64,000 bases of DNA from assembly GCA_958298945.1 (NCBI GenBank), contig OY282610.1:22530233-22594232 (forward strand), read 5' to 3'. The DNA comes from Atherix ibis. Taxonomy: Eukaryota > Arthropoda > Insecta > Diptera > Athericidae. The first letter of the stretch is position 1, and every line of letters starts with the position of its first letter. Position numbers and translations under genes: made by a program. Shown in pieces: positions 1-11,431 of this stretch. The notes beneath the pieces were generated by a model. The model was not told where the DNA came from, ran no database searches, and saw nothing but the letters and a program-made list of their open reading frames with translations.

Positions 1-785
1 ACAAGTTGATTGCGCCCTGAATCGTCGCCCACCTCGCAAACTCTCTACCTTTTCCATCACAATTTTTCCCTCCTTTCTATTTTAGACGAGAGAGAACATG
101 CTTAAGTGTTCGTCGCTTACTATACACCAAAGAACTGGGCACGGGTTTCTTTCAGTTATTCATAATGTGTCCTGAAACAAAAGCACTAGTAATTGTTGAG
201 TTCTAATTGCTGTTCGACTATGAATACTTTTCGATGCTTCGCAGAACTAAATATCCCTTTTTAAGCAGGTCGAGTCTTAGCCTTAGAAGGGGGTATTGCC
301 TGGGTTTCTTAAGCGAAACCCACTCTCTCCATATCTTTCATCACAGTAGTGAACTGGCGACTTTTCCCATTTTAAAGGCAAAATTTCCGGATGTCGTAGT
401 TTCCTTCAACGTTTGACCTGATATCCTAAGCCGGAATTCTTCTTATTTCATATCTTTCATGGTTGATTTGAGGTCCTCTTGTTTTTTCATACCTCCCCCA
501 TTGACTGTTGCGGTATGCTAGAACCTGCTGGTGGATATGAAAACCACGGCCTCCTCTAATAGGATCATTAGAGATACTGAAGTCCACCTCCCAGAAATTT
601 TACCCCATCTGAAATGAAATTCTATACATTCAGCTTTCCAATAACAAAATTTCCTGGTTAAGATTAAATAACTGCTCCTATCCACAAACAAATCTCCAAA
701 AACACTCTCGTGTTTGTTACAATATTAACTATTATAGTATTTTTTATTTTTCCTGTTTTTCTTAACTTTGGAAATTTTTAATTAT
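1..785. other. Unassigned sequence at window start
   Basis: No recognisable gene. The longest open frame (207-416, +) has no ATG start and no familiar motif. The DNA is less AT-rich than the average of the window, so it may be old transposon or transcript remnant, but I could not match it to any repeat elsewhere in the window. Confidence 0.3.
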
Positions 786-1975
786 TAAAATGATACCCAA
801 GCCAAAAAAAAAACTAGTAAATTCGCAATTAACGCCTTTGTCCTATCCTTGAAGGATATGCTAAAATTATCCCCGATCACCAATTTGGTTTCTGCTTGAT
901 TACATTGTGTCCACCCTTGATCGAAAACAATACTGTCCAGGCATCTTCCTAGATATATTTTATGCATTTGATCGAGTGTGGCACCCTGGACTGCTCTGAA
1001 AACTCAAGAGCTTCCTTCCCTTCACATACTTTCTAATTTTTAAATCATATCTCTTCCAACATCATTTTTAAGTTACAGTTAATACTGACCATACCGAAAT
1101 ATCTCCAATTACAGATGGTGTTCCTCACGGTAGAATTATTGGTTTTTGACATCCCAACTAATCCCAAAACTATAACTGCTATTTTAAGTGACGGTTCCGC
1201 TAATGTCGCATCACACATCCATTAACAAAATCGATTCCAGAAACCTAGAATCCCATATCAAAAATATCAAAACCGGTTTACGAGGCGGAGAGTAAAAGTA
1301 AATGAACAGAAGAGTGTTCAGGTTACCTTCACCCTCTGCAAAAATCCCCCAAATCGCGATATACTTTAATACCGACATTATTCCATCAAATGAGAGAGTA
1401 CGCTACGTGGGACTAAACCTAGATAAACGCCTTAATTAGAGCCCTCATACGGCATCAAAAAGACTTCAACTTAACAGATGGTACCGAATACTTCTTAGAC
1501 TACTGAACAACCGATCAAAACTGAACCGAATCAAAACAATTTACAAAACAATTTTAAAACCGATATAGACGTACGGTATTTAAATATGGGGATCTATCAA
1601 GGCTTCAAATTCCTATCGCATCCAATCCCTTCAATCCAAAATCATTGGATTTTAGGGATTGAATGCGATAGGAATGGGAGGTTGATGCCCCCCATTCTAT
1701 GTTCGTAACAAAATTGTGCATCGTGACCTAATTTGTGCGTCTCCCGTTATAAAAAGTTTCATTCCCGAATATCGTACCAAAAATAACCTCTTCTCCTGTA
1801 TTTTCCCTATTTACACTCGGCGACGTTTAAAATGAAATTGGTTACAAGATTTCTTAAAATGTTAAAATCACGTGTGTTTACTCTCGCATGATCCCGTCCT
1901 GACATTTGATAGTGTCTCTGTCATAAAATCTGCTTGTTAAAATGTTTATGTAGTTGTGAATAGCTAATCAAATAA
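786..1975 (+). pseudogene. Jockey-type non-LTR retrotransposon, RT remnant
   Basis: This is a degraded reverse transcriptase of a non-LTR retrotransposon. Around 865-1010 one reads IIPDHQFGF, then FLDIFYAFDRVWHPGLL followed by a stop (TGA in place of the TGG Trp codon seen in the other copies) and KLKSFLP. The same block occurs in the copies at 36.5 and 54.3 kb as FLDIFQAFDRVYHPGLLWKL, so family membership is secure. Further 3' the frame is lost, but nucleotide similarity to the other copies continues to about 1800 (the sequence around CCTATCGC and TGTTCGTAACAAAATT). This is clearly an older, more diverged copy than those at 28.8, 35.7 and 53.1 kb. No target-site duplication was identified. 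The endonuclease and gag portions are missing. Confidence 0.7.
1609..1675. repeat. Fold-back inverted repeat, 22-bp arms
   Basis: Arm 1609-1630 (ATTCCTATCGCATCC...) is the reverse complement of 1654-1675 with one mismatch, separated by 23 bases. It lies inside the Jockey remnant. The other copies of that element (for example near 54955) carry only one orientation of the block, so the second arm is an inverted duplication. Confidence 0.8.
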
Positions 1976-3614
1976 AAAAAGAACTCATTTATAATAAGTT
2001 CAATTGCAATTGAATTTTTATTCGTAAAATTTTTGACAGCAGTTAAAGTCGGAATTGTGTGCATTGAAAACTTACTGTTAACATTTTAGTTGATAAAATC
2101 CATTAAAATCTCTGTTTTTGCGCAACGCGTGCAATTTCGATCAACTGATAAGAAGTCAGTTTTCCGCTCGTTCTTTTTGATCAGTTTTGTCAAAATCAGT
2201 TTTGTCAAAAACACTTTTAAGTAAATAAACTCCGAAAGTACTTATTTGACACCATCTGAAAAACGCGTAATGTCAGTTGTGTGGCATAATTTACACGTAT
2301 ATGAGACGACGCCGTTAACGAGGGCTTGATAATAACAGCTACCGAACATTTATTCAAATTATTCATTATTATTTGTTGCTGTTTACGTATTAAAAATATT
2401 CTCCAGTATTTCCATAAAGAACAAAAAAAAACGGGATTTTTGATCAAACCAAAAGGGTAGAAAAATTCTTTTCTTAAATAACATAAACACATTAGACCAT
2501 AAAAAATCTGTACAATATTTAAACATTCCCTTAAAGGGTGCTTATGAATCTGGTCTCCTCTGAAAATTAATAGGAACAAAAAGAAAATGCCGTTCGCATC
2601 TTGTAAAATTCTACTTTCTACGTATTTGTTTGTCTAGCTCCTTCTTGTTATCCTTTTCGGTGGATGTCTGATGATTTTCAGATCTTGCCAGTTTCTTCAA
2701 TTCTCTCTGTTTTTTTTGGCAATTTCTTGTTATATCACTTTACTTTTACCACTTCGAATCTACTATTTAACCAATACATATGTCCATTACCATCCTTTTC
2801 TAATGATTTTATCCTTTCTTCTCTTTAAAATTTCTTTTAATTTTTTTTTCAAATAAAATTTCCAATTTTTTAAGTCAACTTGTTTCGATTTCAATTGTTT
2901 CTTAGTTTGTGTATAGTTTAATACGAGTTCCTTATTGACTTAATTTATGTTTTTCTAATATAAAAAATTAATTCAAAAAAAAAAAAAAACAATAACAACA
3001 ATCACAATTTATTACGATTATTATTATTATTATTTTTAAATGATCTTTTTATATTAAAATGTTTATACACAGATTTATCGTTTCGCATTTAATATTCTTG
3101 CATAACAAATTTTTATATAAATTCCAATTGATAGGAAATTTTTTATAATAACATTAAATTTATTGTAAATATCTGCTATGTTACAATAATTAATTCTATA
3201 TTATTGTAGAAGAAATGGATTTTCTGTTGTTGAGAATGAATGTAGCACCATAACATAAATGTTTAAATTATTATTTTGTTCAGTATAAATTTATTATCAG
3301 AAGAAAATTTTTGCAATTGTTTTTGCAATAAAATTTCAATAAATTATGCTATGGTAATATTTATATTTTATTAAAGTGAATTTTATTTAACTTACACCTT
3401 GTATCCAAGAAATGAAATTATTTTCATAGTCAGTTCGTACTCACCCGTAGTAAATTAGATCACTTCGATTGTTGCAATTTGAGACCATACGAGAATTTTC
3501 CGTCAGATGGCGAATACCTCAAGTGAAATAGAAGATTCTGCATTGTTAAGTTATTCTCATTGACGCTACCAAAGGTGCAACATAGTGCAAAAATTCGAAG
3601 ATCCTTTAAGCAAA

Positions 3615-6595
3615 ATGGACGAAATTCGTAAGTTTTACAAATAAATTTCTTTGGATATATTTATATTTAAGAAAGAACGGAATGGTAATATTATATTTGA
3701 TGTGAAGAAGTAAAATTTTCCTATTTTCAAATCGAATTTTCTTCAAATTCTGAAGACATCTTATAGCAAAAATTTGGAATAACCGCAACGGTGATTGGTT
3801 GTTATTTCGGTAAAATTAGTAATAATCGCTAATGGTTTTTTGGTAATAATAATCGAAAAGTGCAGGAAAGTTTTGACAAATGTTTTCTTCAAAATACCAG
3901 TGATAGTTTTCGAAGCAATTTTTCCACGTGCAAACGCATACAAAGATATTTTTTGTGTGTATATACGAAAAAGTGGTGATTTTTCTTGTGAAATTTTTAT
4001 TTTTTTCACATAACAATGTGAATTGTACAATTTCTGAAACTACGCACCATCGAATTGTAAAATCGTATAATTTCCGTTCTTGAAACAACTAAAATTTACA
4101 CGTGTTCATTTAGGGTCTTAAAAATGGACGCCTAATCCTCTTATGAGGCTTCATGTCTAATAATTGAATTATTATTTAATTCGATTTTTCTAACAACAGC
4201 AAACAAATTTAATTGGGAAAAAAAAGTTGTTTGCCAGTTTTTTTTAAGGTCAAGAAATTAAAAAAAAATTCAATTTTTCTTTATGGACAAATAGATGCAT
4301 TGCGATAAAAGAGAACGAAAGAAGTTCCATAATAATATATGTATGGCTTACCGAATCTAGTTATCTTCAGACCTTATTCAATAATTTAATTATGCGTGGA
4401 ATTTATGTTTTCTCGTAAATGTTTATTGCAATCATCAGTAAACAATTCTACACATCCACACATCGATAGATAAAAAATACGTTCTCGTCATCGAAATGCA
4501 TTTCGATTATTAATTTTTGTTGAACAGTTTCAAACTGTTGGTTTTTTGCTTATTTAACTTTGTTAGATAACAACGCATATAAGAAGAAACGCGAAAGGGC
4601 CAATAGATCTCTTGATCTAATTATCTATAATCGTAGTCATACACAACACTCATAACTATTCAAGGAGGATCACACTCACACTTATAGAAGTTCGTGTATT
4701 TAAGCGATAAAAAATAAACAAACATTTTCAAAACAATGCTCGAATCCGGACAATATTTATTTTCCATCTTCTCAGAACGAAATTAAAACAAGCAGTTTAC
4801 CTTCAAATATGAATTTTGGAGTCGGAATTTTTTAGAAAAATTTAAAATTACAAACTATTTTTTTGAAAGGGAGCAGGAAGTTAAATGTGAGAATAGTTGC
4901 TGAATTTTTAAGTGTTTCTTTCGATACGGAAATTTGCCTGAAATGGCCTGAAACCAACTTGAGTACACCAATAAATTATGCCTTAATTGTGATTATTAAA
5001 ATACTTAATTTTCTTTAGATACTTTTAGAAAATTACTGTTTTCCGGTGCTAAAGGAAAAGAAGGGAAGAAATGCTGGACTGCATATAGAAAACACTTAGT
5101 TACTGGTTTCCGAGGTATCATTCTATTCTTGTATGCAAAATTGAGTCTAGAATGAGTCAGTCACCAACACAGAGTTTGGGAATATTATCCTTAGGCATAA
5201 GTAAACAAAATTCACTTTAATCGAGAAGAAATTTTCTCTATTTTAGAATGTGTTTACGTGAATCCTGAGTCATGTCCTATGTTGGTCAATATCACAAAAT
5301 ATTATGATTTAAAGATTTCTACAACCTCTGAAAATGTCGAAAAATGTAACGATTTGTCAAAATGAACTTTATCGCCTTCCTCCACGCAATTGACAATTTT
5401 CAAATACGAATTTAGGAGATAATCTATTTTAAGGAAGCAAACGCAAACCTACAAGCATTAGTTAATATTGAATGTGGTTTTTGCTTCCAAATAAATAAAA
5501 ATGGATATGAAACGCAGAAATTTTACAGCATTCTGTCTACACATTCCAAATAAGCAATTTGCAGGGGAGCAGTCTCCAAATTTCCGACTGTAAAGTTCAT
5601 TAGGGCATGTTTCAATTGCTGAATAGTACGAAAATAAGTAGAAATACCGCCACTTTCAGCTGATCATGTCAGGTTAACAAACACTGTGAATATTGCCATG
5701 AAAAAATCATATTTGGCCGCTTATTTATTTTGGAATTGTTTTGTGTTCAAGGAGAAATAGAACTAATAAGAACATTAAGCCTAGCTGCAAATAAATACTT
5801 AACAATTCTAAGCACCTTGAGGATAATTAATGTTGTTTAACTTTGATATTTTCTATTGAGATAAAAATACTTTCTTCTTTTCTAGATATTGTAGTATTTT
5901 CAGAAGAAGTTTTGGGTATTCGTTAAAACAAAATGAAATTATTGATGACAGTATATTATTATTATTATTATTTATTATAATTGAAAAATTATAAAATGTA
6001 CGCTGCTCTTGTACGATTTCGTACAAAATTTTTGATATGAAATTGATTCAAATATAAAATTTATTATGAACATTTATTTTTGAATCAATCTCATCTTCGA
6101 TGAATTTTAATATATTTAAATTAATTGATTATTTCATGATTTTGGAATATATTATTTATTTTATAAATTTCAGCGAATTCGATTTATGAAGTAAGGATAT
6201 TGCGAAAACTCAAAATGACTAACCGGTTACTTGAAAAGTTTGTCGAATTACTGCTACGATTGAACAAATACCGTCAGGCTTTTATAGATAAAATTCATAA
6301 AAAACTCACAACTCCGGAAGAAACGGAGCTATTTTCTATGTTGAAGCGCAACGCATATTTGCACTGCATCGTATTCGAAAAGTACATAGTAAAAATTAAA
6401 ATATTTTTGAAGAAGATTGAAAAGCAGAAGTCTATGTACACATATGAGAATCAGTGCAAACTGCAAAAAATTCATAAAAAATTATACAAGTATTCTTCAA
6501 TAATTATTAAAAATGACATGTTGCGGATATTCAGAGAACAGTTCCAAAAACTTAATCGACGAACAGTTGTCCATTCTTATGTTGAATTAAAATAA
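3615..6595 (+). CDS. Two-exon gene A, small helical protein of unknown family
   Basis: Function unknown. Exon 1 coding part is 3615-3627 (ATGGACGAAATTC), followed by a consensus donor GTAAGT at 3628. Exon 2 is 6174-6595, after acceptor TTTCAG. Joining them keeps one frame and gives about 144 residues starting MDEIPNSIYEV. The protein is Lys/Leu/Ile-rich and looks helical (LLEKFVELLLRLN near residues 23-35). I see no signal peptide, membrane span or Cys pattern. The sister gene at 11432-13281 has the same exon structure, the same intron phase (1) and a clearly homologous exon 2, which is the main support for it being a real gene. Shared positions include LLEKF, LN, VFE-YI--IK-FL and a late Y-----II. 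The stop codon overlaps an AATAAA at 6591-6596. The last codons align with sequence that is 3' UTR in gene B, so the C-terminus was extended here or shortened in B. Transcription is not proven. Confidence 0.6.
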
Positions 6596-6931
6596 AACGA
6601 AATGTATAATTAAATTTAATAGCTTTTATTTGGTAATCGAATGAGCCTATTTCGACATGATAAAATTCTGTGACTTTGAATTGTTGTAAATGTAACTATT
6701 GCCTTTGTTGTATACAAAAATTATAGTGAAAAGTAAGTAAACAGTTGTGATTATTATCACAACTATTTGAAATTGTCCCCACTATAAAATATATTCGGCT
6801 AGTTTACTAGGAGAGACAAGTTAAAAAACAAGAGAAAATAATGAACACAGATTTGTTATGCTTGATGTTGGAGAGGGGGTTGTTGACAAGGTTATAAGTG
6901 AGATGCCATCATAACATCAACATATAAAATA

Positions 6932-7287
6932 GGCGTTTTCCTTTGGACCTACCACGGTAGCTGTGAGTAGATGAGCAAAGGAACGCCAAATTTATAACAT
7001 TAGTAGATACATAACCTCAAAATAGTCAGCAACAATACTGAATTTACTCACACATAAACAATAAAAACAGAGTTTATTCACACATACAAAATACTGACAA
7101 ATATATGACTCTTCAACATAACCAACGAACCCGCAAAAGTATCTATTTTCACTTTAGCAACTAGAATCCACCTAACGTAAATTGTTTGCGTAACTCCCCG
7201 TTCGATGTGGTCGTTTGTTCGAGGTAGAGTAGATGATGACAGCTGAAACTCTACCGCGGTAGCAAAATTTGTCCAATGGAAAACGCC
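6932..7287 (+). mobile_element. MITE (Tc1/mariner-type, TA target), copy 1
   Basis: This 356-bp non-coding element begins GGCGTTTTCCTTTGGA and ends with its inverse TCCAATGGAAAACGCC, flanked by TA on both sides. Near each end sits a second inverted motif around ACCACGGTAG/CTACCGCGGTAG. The corresponding site in unit B (about 13688) is empty, so insertion followed the duplication. Related copies lie at about 12495-12802 (reverse) and 21938-22254. There is no transposase, so it must be mobilised in trans. Confidence 0.8.
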
Positions 7288-7864
7288 TAATATGTCAGAG
7301 GATACCGTTTTATTTGGAGTCGCCGAAGGGGTAGAAGAGCAACAAAAAAATATAAAAGAGAAAATTCAGATTTTATGGCCGGCTGTAAGAGTAATAATTG
7401 GGAAAGGTAAAAATTGAAGAAAAAAAACACCGTAGAATACTACGTCGAGCATAAAATTAAGAGAAAGACAAAATAGAAAAGAAGAAAAGACGGTGGAGTG
7501 GACCGACTACTGATATCGTTACCCCAAATCTCCCATAGCACTTTTAGGGCAATTGTTTGGAGTACAACTCAATATTGTGTACAACAGCGATGATCCTCTG
7601 CCACGGTATCTGCCATTCAAATAACGAGGGATATTCAGACGGAACCCTAACCAAAAAGAACTTCCAAATAAATGTTTTATATTTTAGCCAAAATAATAAT
7701 AAAAATTAATTACAACAAAACCAAAAAACTTCCCACCTAAAAAAAAAAAAAAAATCCTGCCAATTCGTACACACTTAATTGTATCGTAAAACTTGACTTT
7801 TTTTTCAGTACACACTTCTAGTACACAAGCATACATTTTGATTAAAAATTCATTTATTCACTAT

Positions 7865-8180
7865 TAGGATTGGGTTACGTCCAATCAGTGCTAACAGACA
7901 AGTTACCTGTGATTAATTTTGTGTTCCATGCATAAAGCAATCAAACAGTCCGTGTAATCCATCCGCACAATTCCAATGGTGAGCGTTCTCCACCTATAAA
8001 CCGCTGTGCTTGTTCTCACGCCTTTCTGCTTCCATCTAGTCCCGCTCCTGAATAACCTACATCCACCACAGGTACAGCCGTTGCTAGTTACCCTAACTGT
8101 TGGGGTAGCAAGGCTTTTCTAAACGTCTACTATCATCTGCAGTAATAGCAATCGGGATATTTGGTATCCCTCACCATCAA
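7865..8180. other. Unassigned, possibly retrotransposon 3' region
   Basis: This stretch between duplication unit A and the mariner remnant has balanced base composition unlike its AT-rich surroundings. No open frame or motif is recognisable. It could be the untranslated end of a non-LTR element, but nothing in the window confirms that. Confidence 0.25.
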
Positions 8181-8189
8181 TCCTAAGTC

Positions 8190-8890
8190 AATTACCGAAA
8201 AACGTGTTGAAAATATCGAAAAAATTGAACAAGAGCGATATATCAGCAATCAAGACATACCTTATGAATTAAACATTCATCATCAATCCATTTTAAACCA
8301 TTTATGAATGGCTAAATGTTGGGGTGCCTCATGAATTGCTGCTGAAGCGCAATGAAATCGAGCCACTCCTGAAGTAAATTATAACTGGCGATCAAAATAG
8401 GTAAAATACAAGAAGAGATCATGGAAAAAGAGAGCTAAACAAGTACAAACAATTTCAAAGCCAGGATTGACGGCCAATAAGGTTCATTATGAACTGCTAC
8501 CGGTTAGTTAAACTGTTAACTCGGTATTGTACTTAGGGCAACTGGAGAGATTACGCCAAGCGATTGAAGAAAATGACGCTAATTGATCAATAAGAAAGAT
8601 GTCGTCTTCCAACACAATAACGCCCACGATAACCACACACATTTTTGATGACTCGCCAAAAATTAAGAGACCTTACTTCTTAAGTTTTGATATTTCCACC
8701 GTATGGCCCAGTTATAGCACCATCAAACTATCACTTGTTTTGATTTTTCTGCAGAACTCTCTTAATGGAACTAAGCTGGCTTCATGAAAGGCCTGTGGAA
8801 ACCACTTGATTTAGTTTTTCAATCAGAAACTACAGAAGTTCTATACTGATGGAATAATAGCTCTGCCTGAAAAAATGGTAAAAAATAGTT
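8190..8890 (+). pseudogene. Decayed mariner transposase remnant
   Basis: Fragments in shifting frames resemble mariner transposase. At about 8255-8305 one reads SNQDIPYELNIHHQSILNHL, the region before the WVPHEL motif. At about 8455-8500 SKPGLTANKVHYELLP corresponds to the block before the second catalytic Asp, and at 8610-8650 a Asn/Thr-rich echo of the HQDNARPHT block remains. Stops and frameshifts are frequent, no terminal repeats were found, and it is the oldest mariner in the window. The subfamily cannot be given with certainty; it is closest to the copy at 45.9 kb. Confidence 0.55.
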
Positions 8891-8929
8891 GTTGATGCTG
8901 TTGTTGAGATTGGAAACTTCCATTTATTG

Positions 8930-9190
8930 TTAGTGGGCCTCTGTGATGCCAGAAGTTATTGCCGTGTAATATATTTCTGGAATGACTATTGGAAATGGCT
9001 GATGAACGCTCGGTTCATTGTTGGAAATTGCTGGAGCTGATCTCATTTTAGAGCAGGTTGCCGTTAAGTGTTCTCGAGCACATGTAACACAATTGGGCGG
9101 ACGCCTGAAATAGGCCACAGTATGCGCATAAGCCTGGAAACGATGGCACTAGGCAATATCCTTAACGAGATATGGCTCTTTTACGTTGAT
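8930..9190 (-). pseudogene. Zinc-knuckle gag (ORF1) remnant of a non-LTR retrotransposon
   Basis: The minus strand reads RFQAYAHTVAYFRRPPNCVT followed by CAREHLTATC. The C-x2-C-x3-H-x4-C spacing and the preceding QAY-HT-AYF block match tandem CCHC knuckles of Jockey-type ORF1 proteins, with the first knuckle having lost Cys residues. No start, no upstream gag domain and no matching RT on the same strand are present, so it is an isolated fragment, lying tail-to-tail with an RT fragment on the other strand. Confidence 0.45.
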
Positions 9191-9308
9191 TTTAGTGTAG
9201 AACAGCGATGCTCTACTAAAAATATCTGTATTTTTAGAAGAAGGGTCCAAATCAACAAAAGCTTCTCAGAAAGAATTTTAACATTGATATAATCAGATGG
9301 GTAGTTAA

Positions 9309-9960
9309 ATGCTTCAAGCCCTTGAAATCTCCGGGGGGGCATTTTCCCAGCCATTGACTCCTATTGTTGCTAAGATATTTAGAACCAGCTACATTCCTAA
9401 GTCCTGGAAGGAAGTTAAAGTTATTTTTAAACCCAAGGCCAGGAGATGCTCCACGACGTCCCCCCTGCCAAAATCCGTCAGGCCTATCAGTCTTACATCG
9501 TTCCTACTTAAAGCTATGGAAAGAGTTCTAGATATTCATATTAGATGTGAAATTTTGAGAAAGGATCCTCTACACGTCAAACAGTTTGCATATCACGCGA
9601 GCAAATCTACTGAAACTGCCCTACACAGACACGTCTACAAATAAGAAAGAACGATTCTTACTAAGGAAATAACTCTATGAACGTTACTAGACGTAGATGG
9701 AGAATTTGAGAGTCCATAGACAGTGCGGCTTTAAGCAAGGGAGTTGAAGTCCCTACAATTAGCTGGTTTCAGCCGCTAAACTGGAAAATGACTCAGTGGT
9801 TATGACAGCCGTTAAAGGATGTCCATAAGGAGACCTGCTATCACCCCTACTCGTCTAGCTGCAATTGGTATTGAAGTTCAAGACTATGCTGATAAAGGGA
9901 AAAAACGAACAAAATCTTTGTTGTTGCGTCGAGTGTTGCAAAAATTTTAGATCAGCTGAT
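9309..9960 (+). pseudogene. R1/LOA-like reverse transcriptase fragment
   Basis: The frame at 9309-9644 contains SWKEVKVIFKPKARR, then VRPISLTSFLLKAMERVLD and ASKSTETALH. These are RT palm landmarks (the K-rich FIPK block, the RPISLTSFLLK block and the KSTETALH block) of R1/LOA-clade non-LTR elements. After a stop at 9642 further pieces follow, including GCP then GDLLSPLLV near 9815-9855 (RT motif PQGGVLSPLL). No YADD motif survives. It is truncated at both ends and clearly a different lineage from the Jockey copies. Confidence 0.65.
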
Positions 9961-11431
9961 CAGATGGAATTTCTTTATTCATTGAAAATTTCGCCCGCTC
10001 AAATAAAGGCCCCGCATGGCATCTCGATCAGCTGATAAGAAGTTACTTTTCCACTTTTTTATTTGATCAGTTTTGTCAAAATCACTTTTAAGTAAATAAA
10101 CTCTAAAACTACTTATTTTGGCACCAGCTGAAAAGCGTGTAATGTCAGTTGTGTGGCATAATTTATATGAGAGGACGCCGTAAACGAGGGCATGATAATA
10201 ACAGCTACCGAACATTTATTCAAATTATTCATTATTATTTGTTGCTGTTTACGTATTAAAAATATTCTTCAGTATTTCCATAAAGAACAAAAAAAAACGG
10301 GATTTTTGATCAAACCAAAAGGGTAGAAAAATTCTCTTCTTAAATAAACACATTAGACCATAAAAAATCTGTACAATATTTAAACATTCCCTTAAAGGGT
10401 GCATATGAATCTGGTCTCCTCTGAAAATTAATAGGACTAAAAAGGAAATGCCGTTCGCATCTTGTAAAATTCTACTTTCTACGTATTTGTTTGTCTAGCT
10501 CCTTCTTGTTATCCTTTTCGGTGGATTTCTGATGATTTTCAGATCTTGCCAGTTTCTTCAATTCTCTCTGTTTTGTTTGGCAATTTCTTATTATATCACT
10601 TTACTTTTACCACTTCGAATCTACTATTTAACCAATACATATGTCCATTTCCATCCTTTTCTAATGATTTTATCCTTTCTTCTCTTCAAAATTTCTTTTA
10701 ATTTTTTTTTTCAAATAAAATTTTCAATTTTTTAAGTCAACTTGTTTCGATTTTAATTGTTTCTTAGATTGTGATTCTTCTAGTTTAATACGCATTCATT
10801 ATCGACTTAATTTATGTTTTTCTAATACATACAAATAATTCAACAAAAAAAACAACAACAACAATTACAATTTATTACGATTATTATTATTATTTTTAAA
10901 TGATTTTTTATATTAAAATCTATACAAACAAATTTATTCGATTTGCATAACAAATTTTTATATAAATTCCAATTGATCGGAAATTTTTATAATAAAATCA
11001 AATTTATCGTAATTATTTGGAATGCTACAATAATTAATTCTATATTATCGTTGAAGAAATGAATTTTCTGTTGTTGAAAATGATCGTAGAACCTTAAATG
11101 TTTAAATTATTATTTTGTTCAGTATAAATTTATTATCAGAAGAAAATTTTTGCAATTGTTTTTGCAATAAAATTTCAATAAATTTTATTAAAGTGAATTT
11201 TATTTAACTTACACCTTGTACCCAAGAAATGAAATTATTTTCATAGTCAGTCAGTACTCACCCGTAGTAAATTAGATCACTTCGATTGTTGCAATTTGAG
11301 ACCATACGAGAATTTTCCGTCAGATGGCGAGTGTGCCAATTGACATAGAATAGACTCCATTTTTGAGTCAGTCTCTTTGAAGCTTATAAAGAGAACGGTT
11401 GGACTGTACATTCAAAGATTTTTGAACCAAA

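Larger units (their letters stand above)
2137..7850 (+). repeat. Direct segmental duplication, unit A
   Basis: This roughly 5.7-kb unit is repeated in the same orientation at about 10023-14240. Long stretches align almost base for base: 2340-3510 with 10210-11330, 3640-4340 with 11455-12165, 5244-5460 with 12268-12490, 6610-6930 with 13350-13690, and 7320-7850 with 13690-14240. Unit B lacks about 4450-5240 of unit A, and each unit has one MITE insertion the other lacks. The region 7850-10023 between the units is unrelated transposon debris. Similarity drops abruptly at 3511-3627 and in the second exon, exactly where the gene is transcribed or translated. Confidence 0.9.

Noticed and set aside
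3761..4088. Overlapping 72-90-codon frames on both strands in the intron of gene A
   Set aside because: Intronic, AT-driven, and not maintained in frame in unit B.
11390..11405. TATA box (TTATAAAG) for gene B
   Set aside because: It lies only about 32-37 bases before the ATG, leaving almost no leader, and is absent from gene A; not a convincing promoter.
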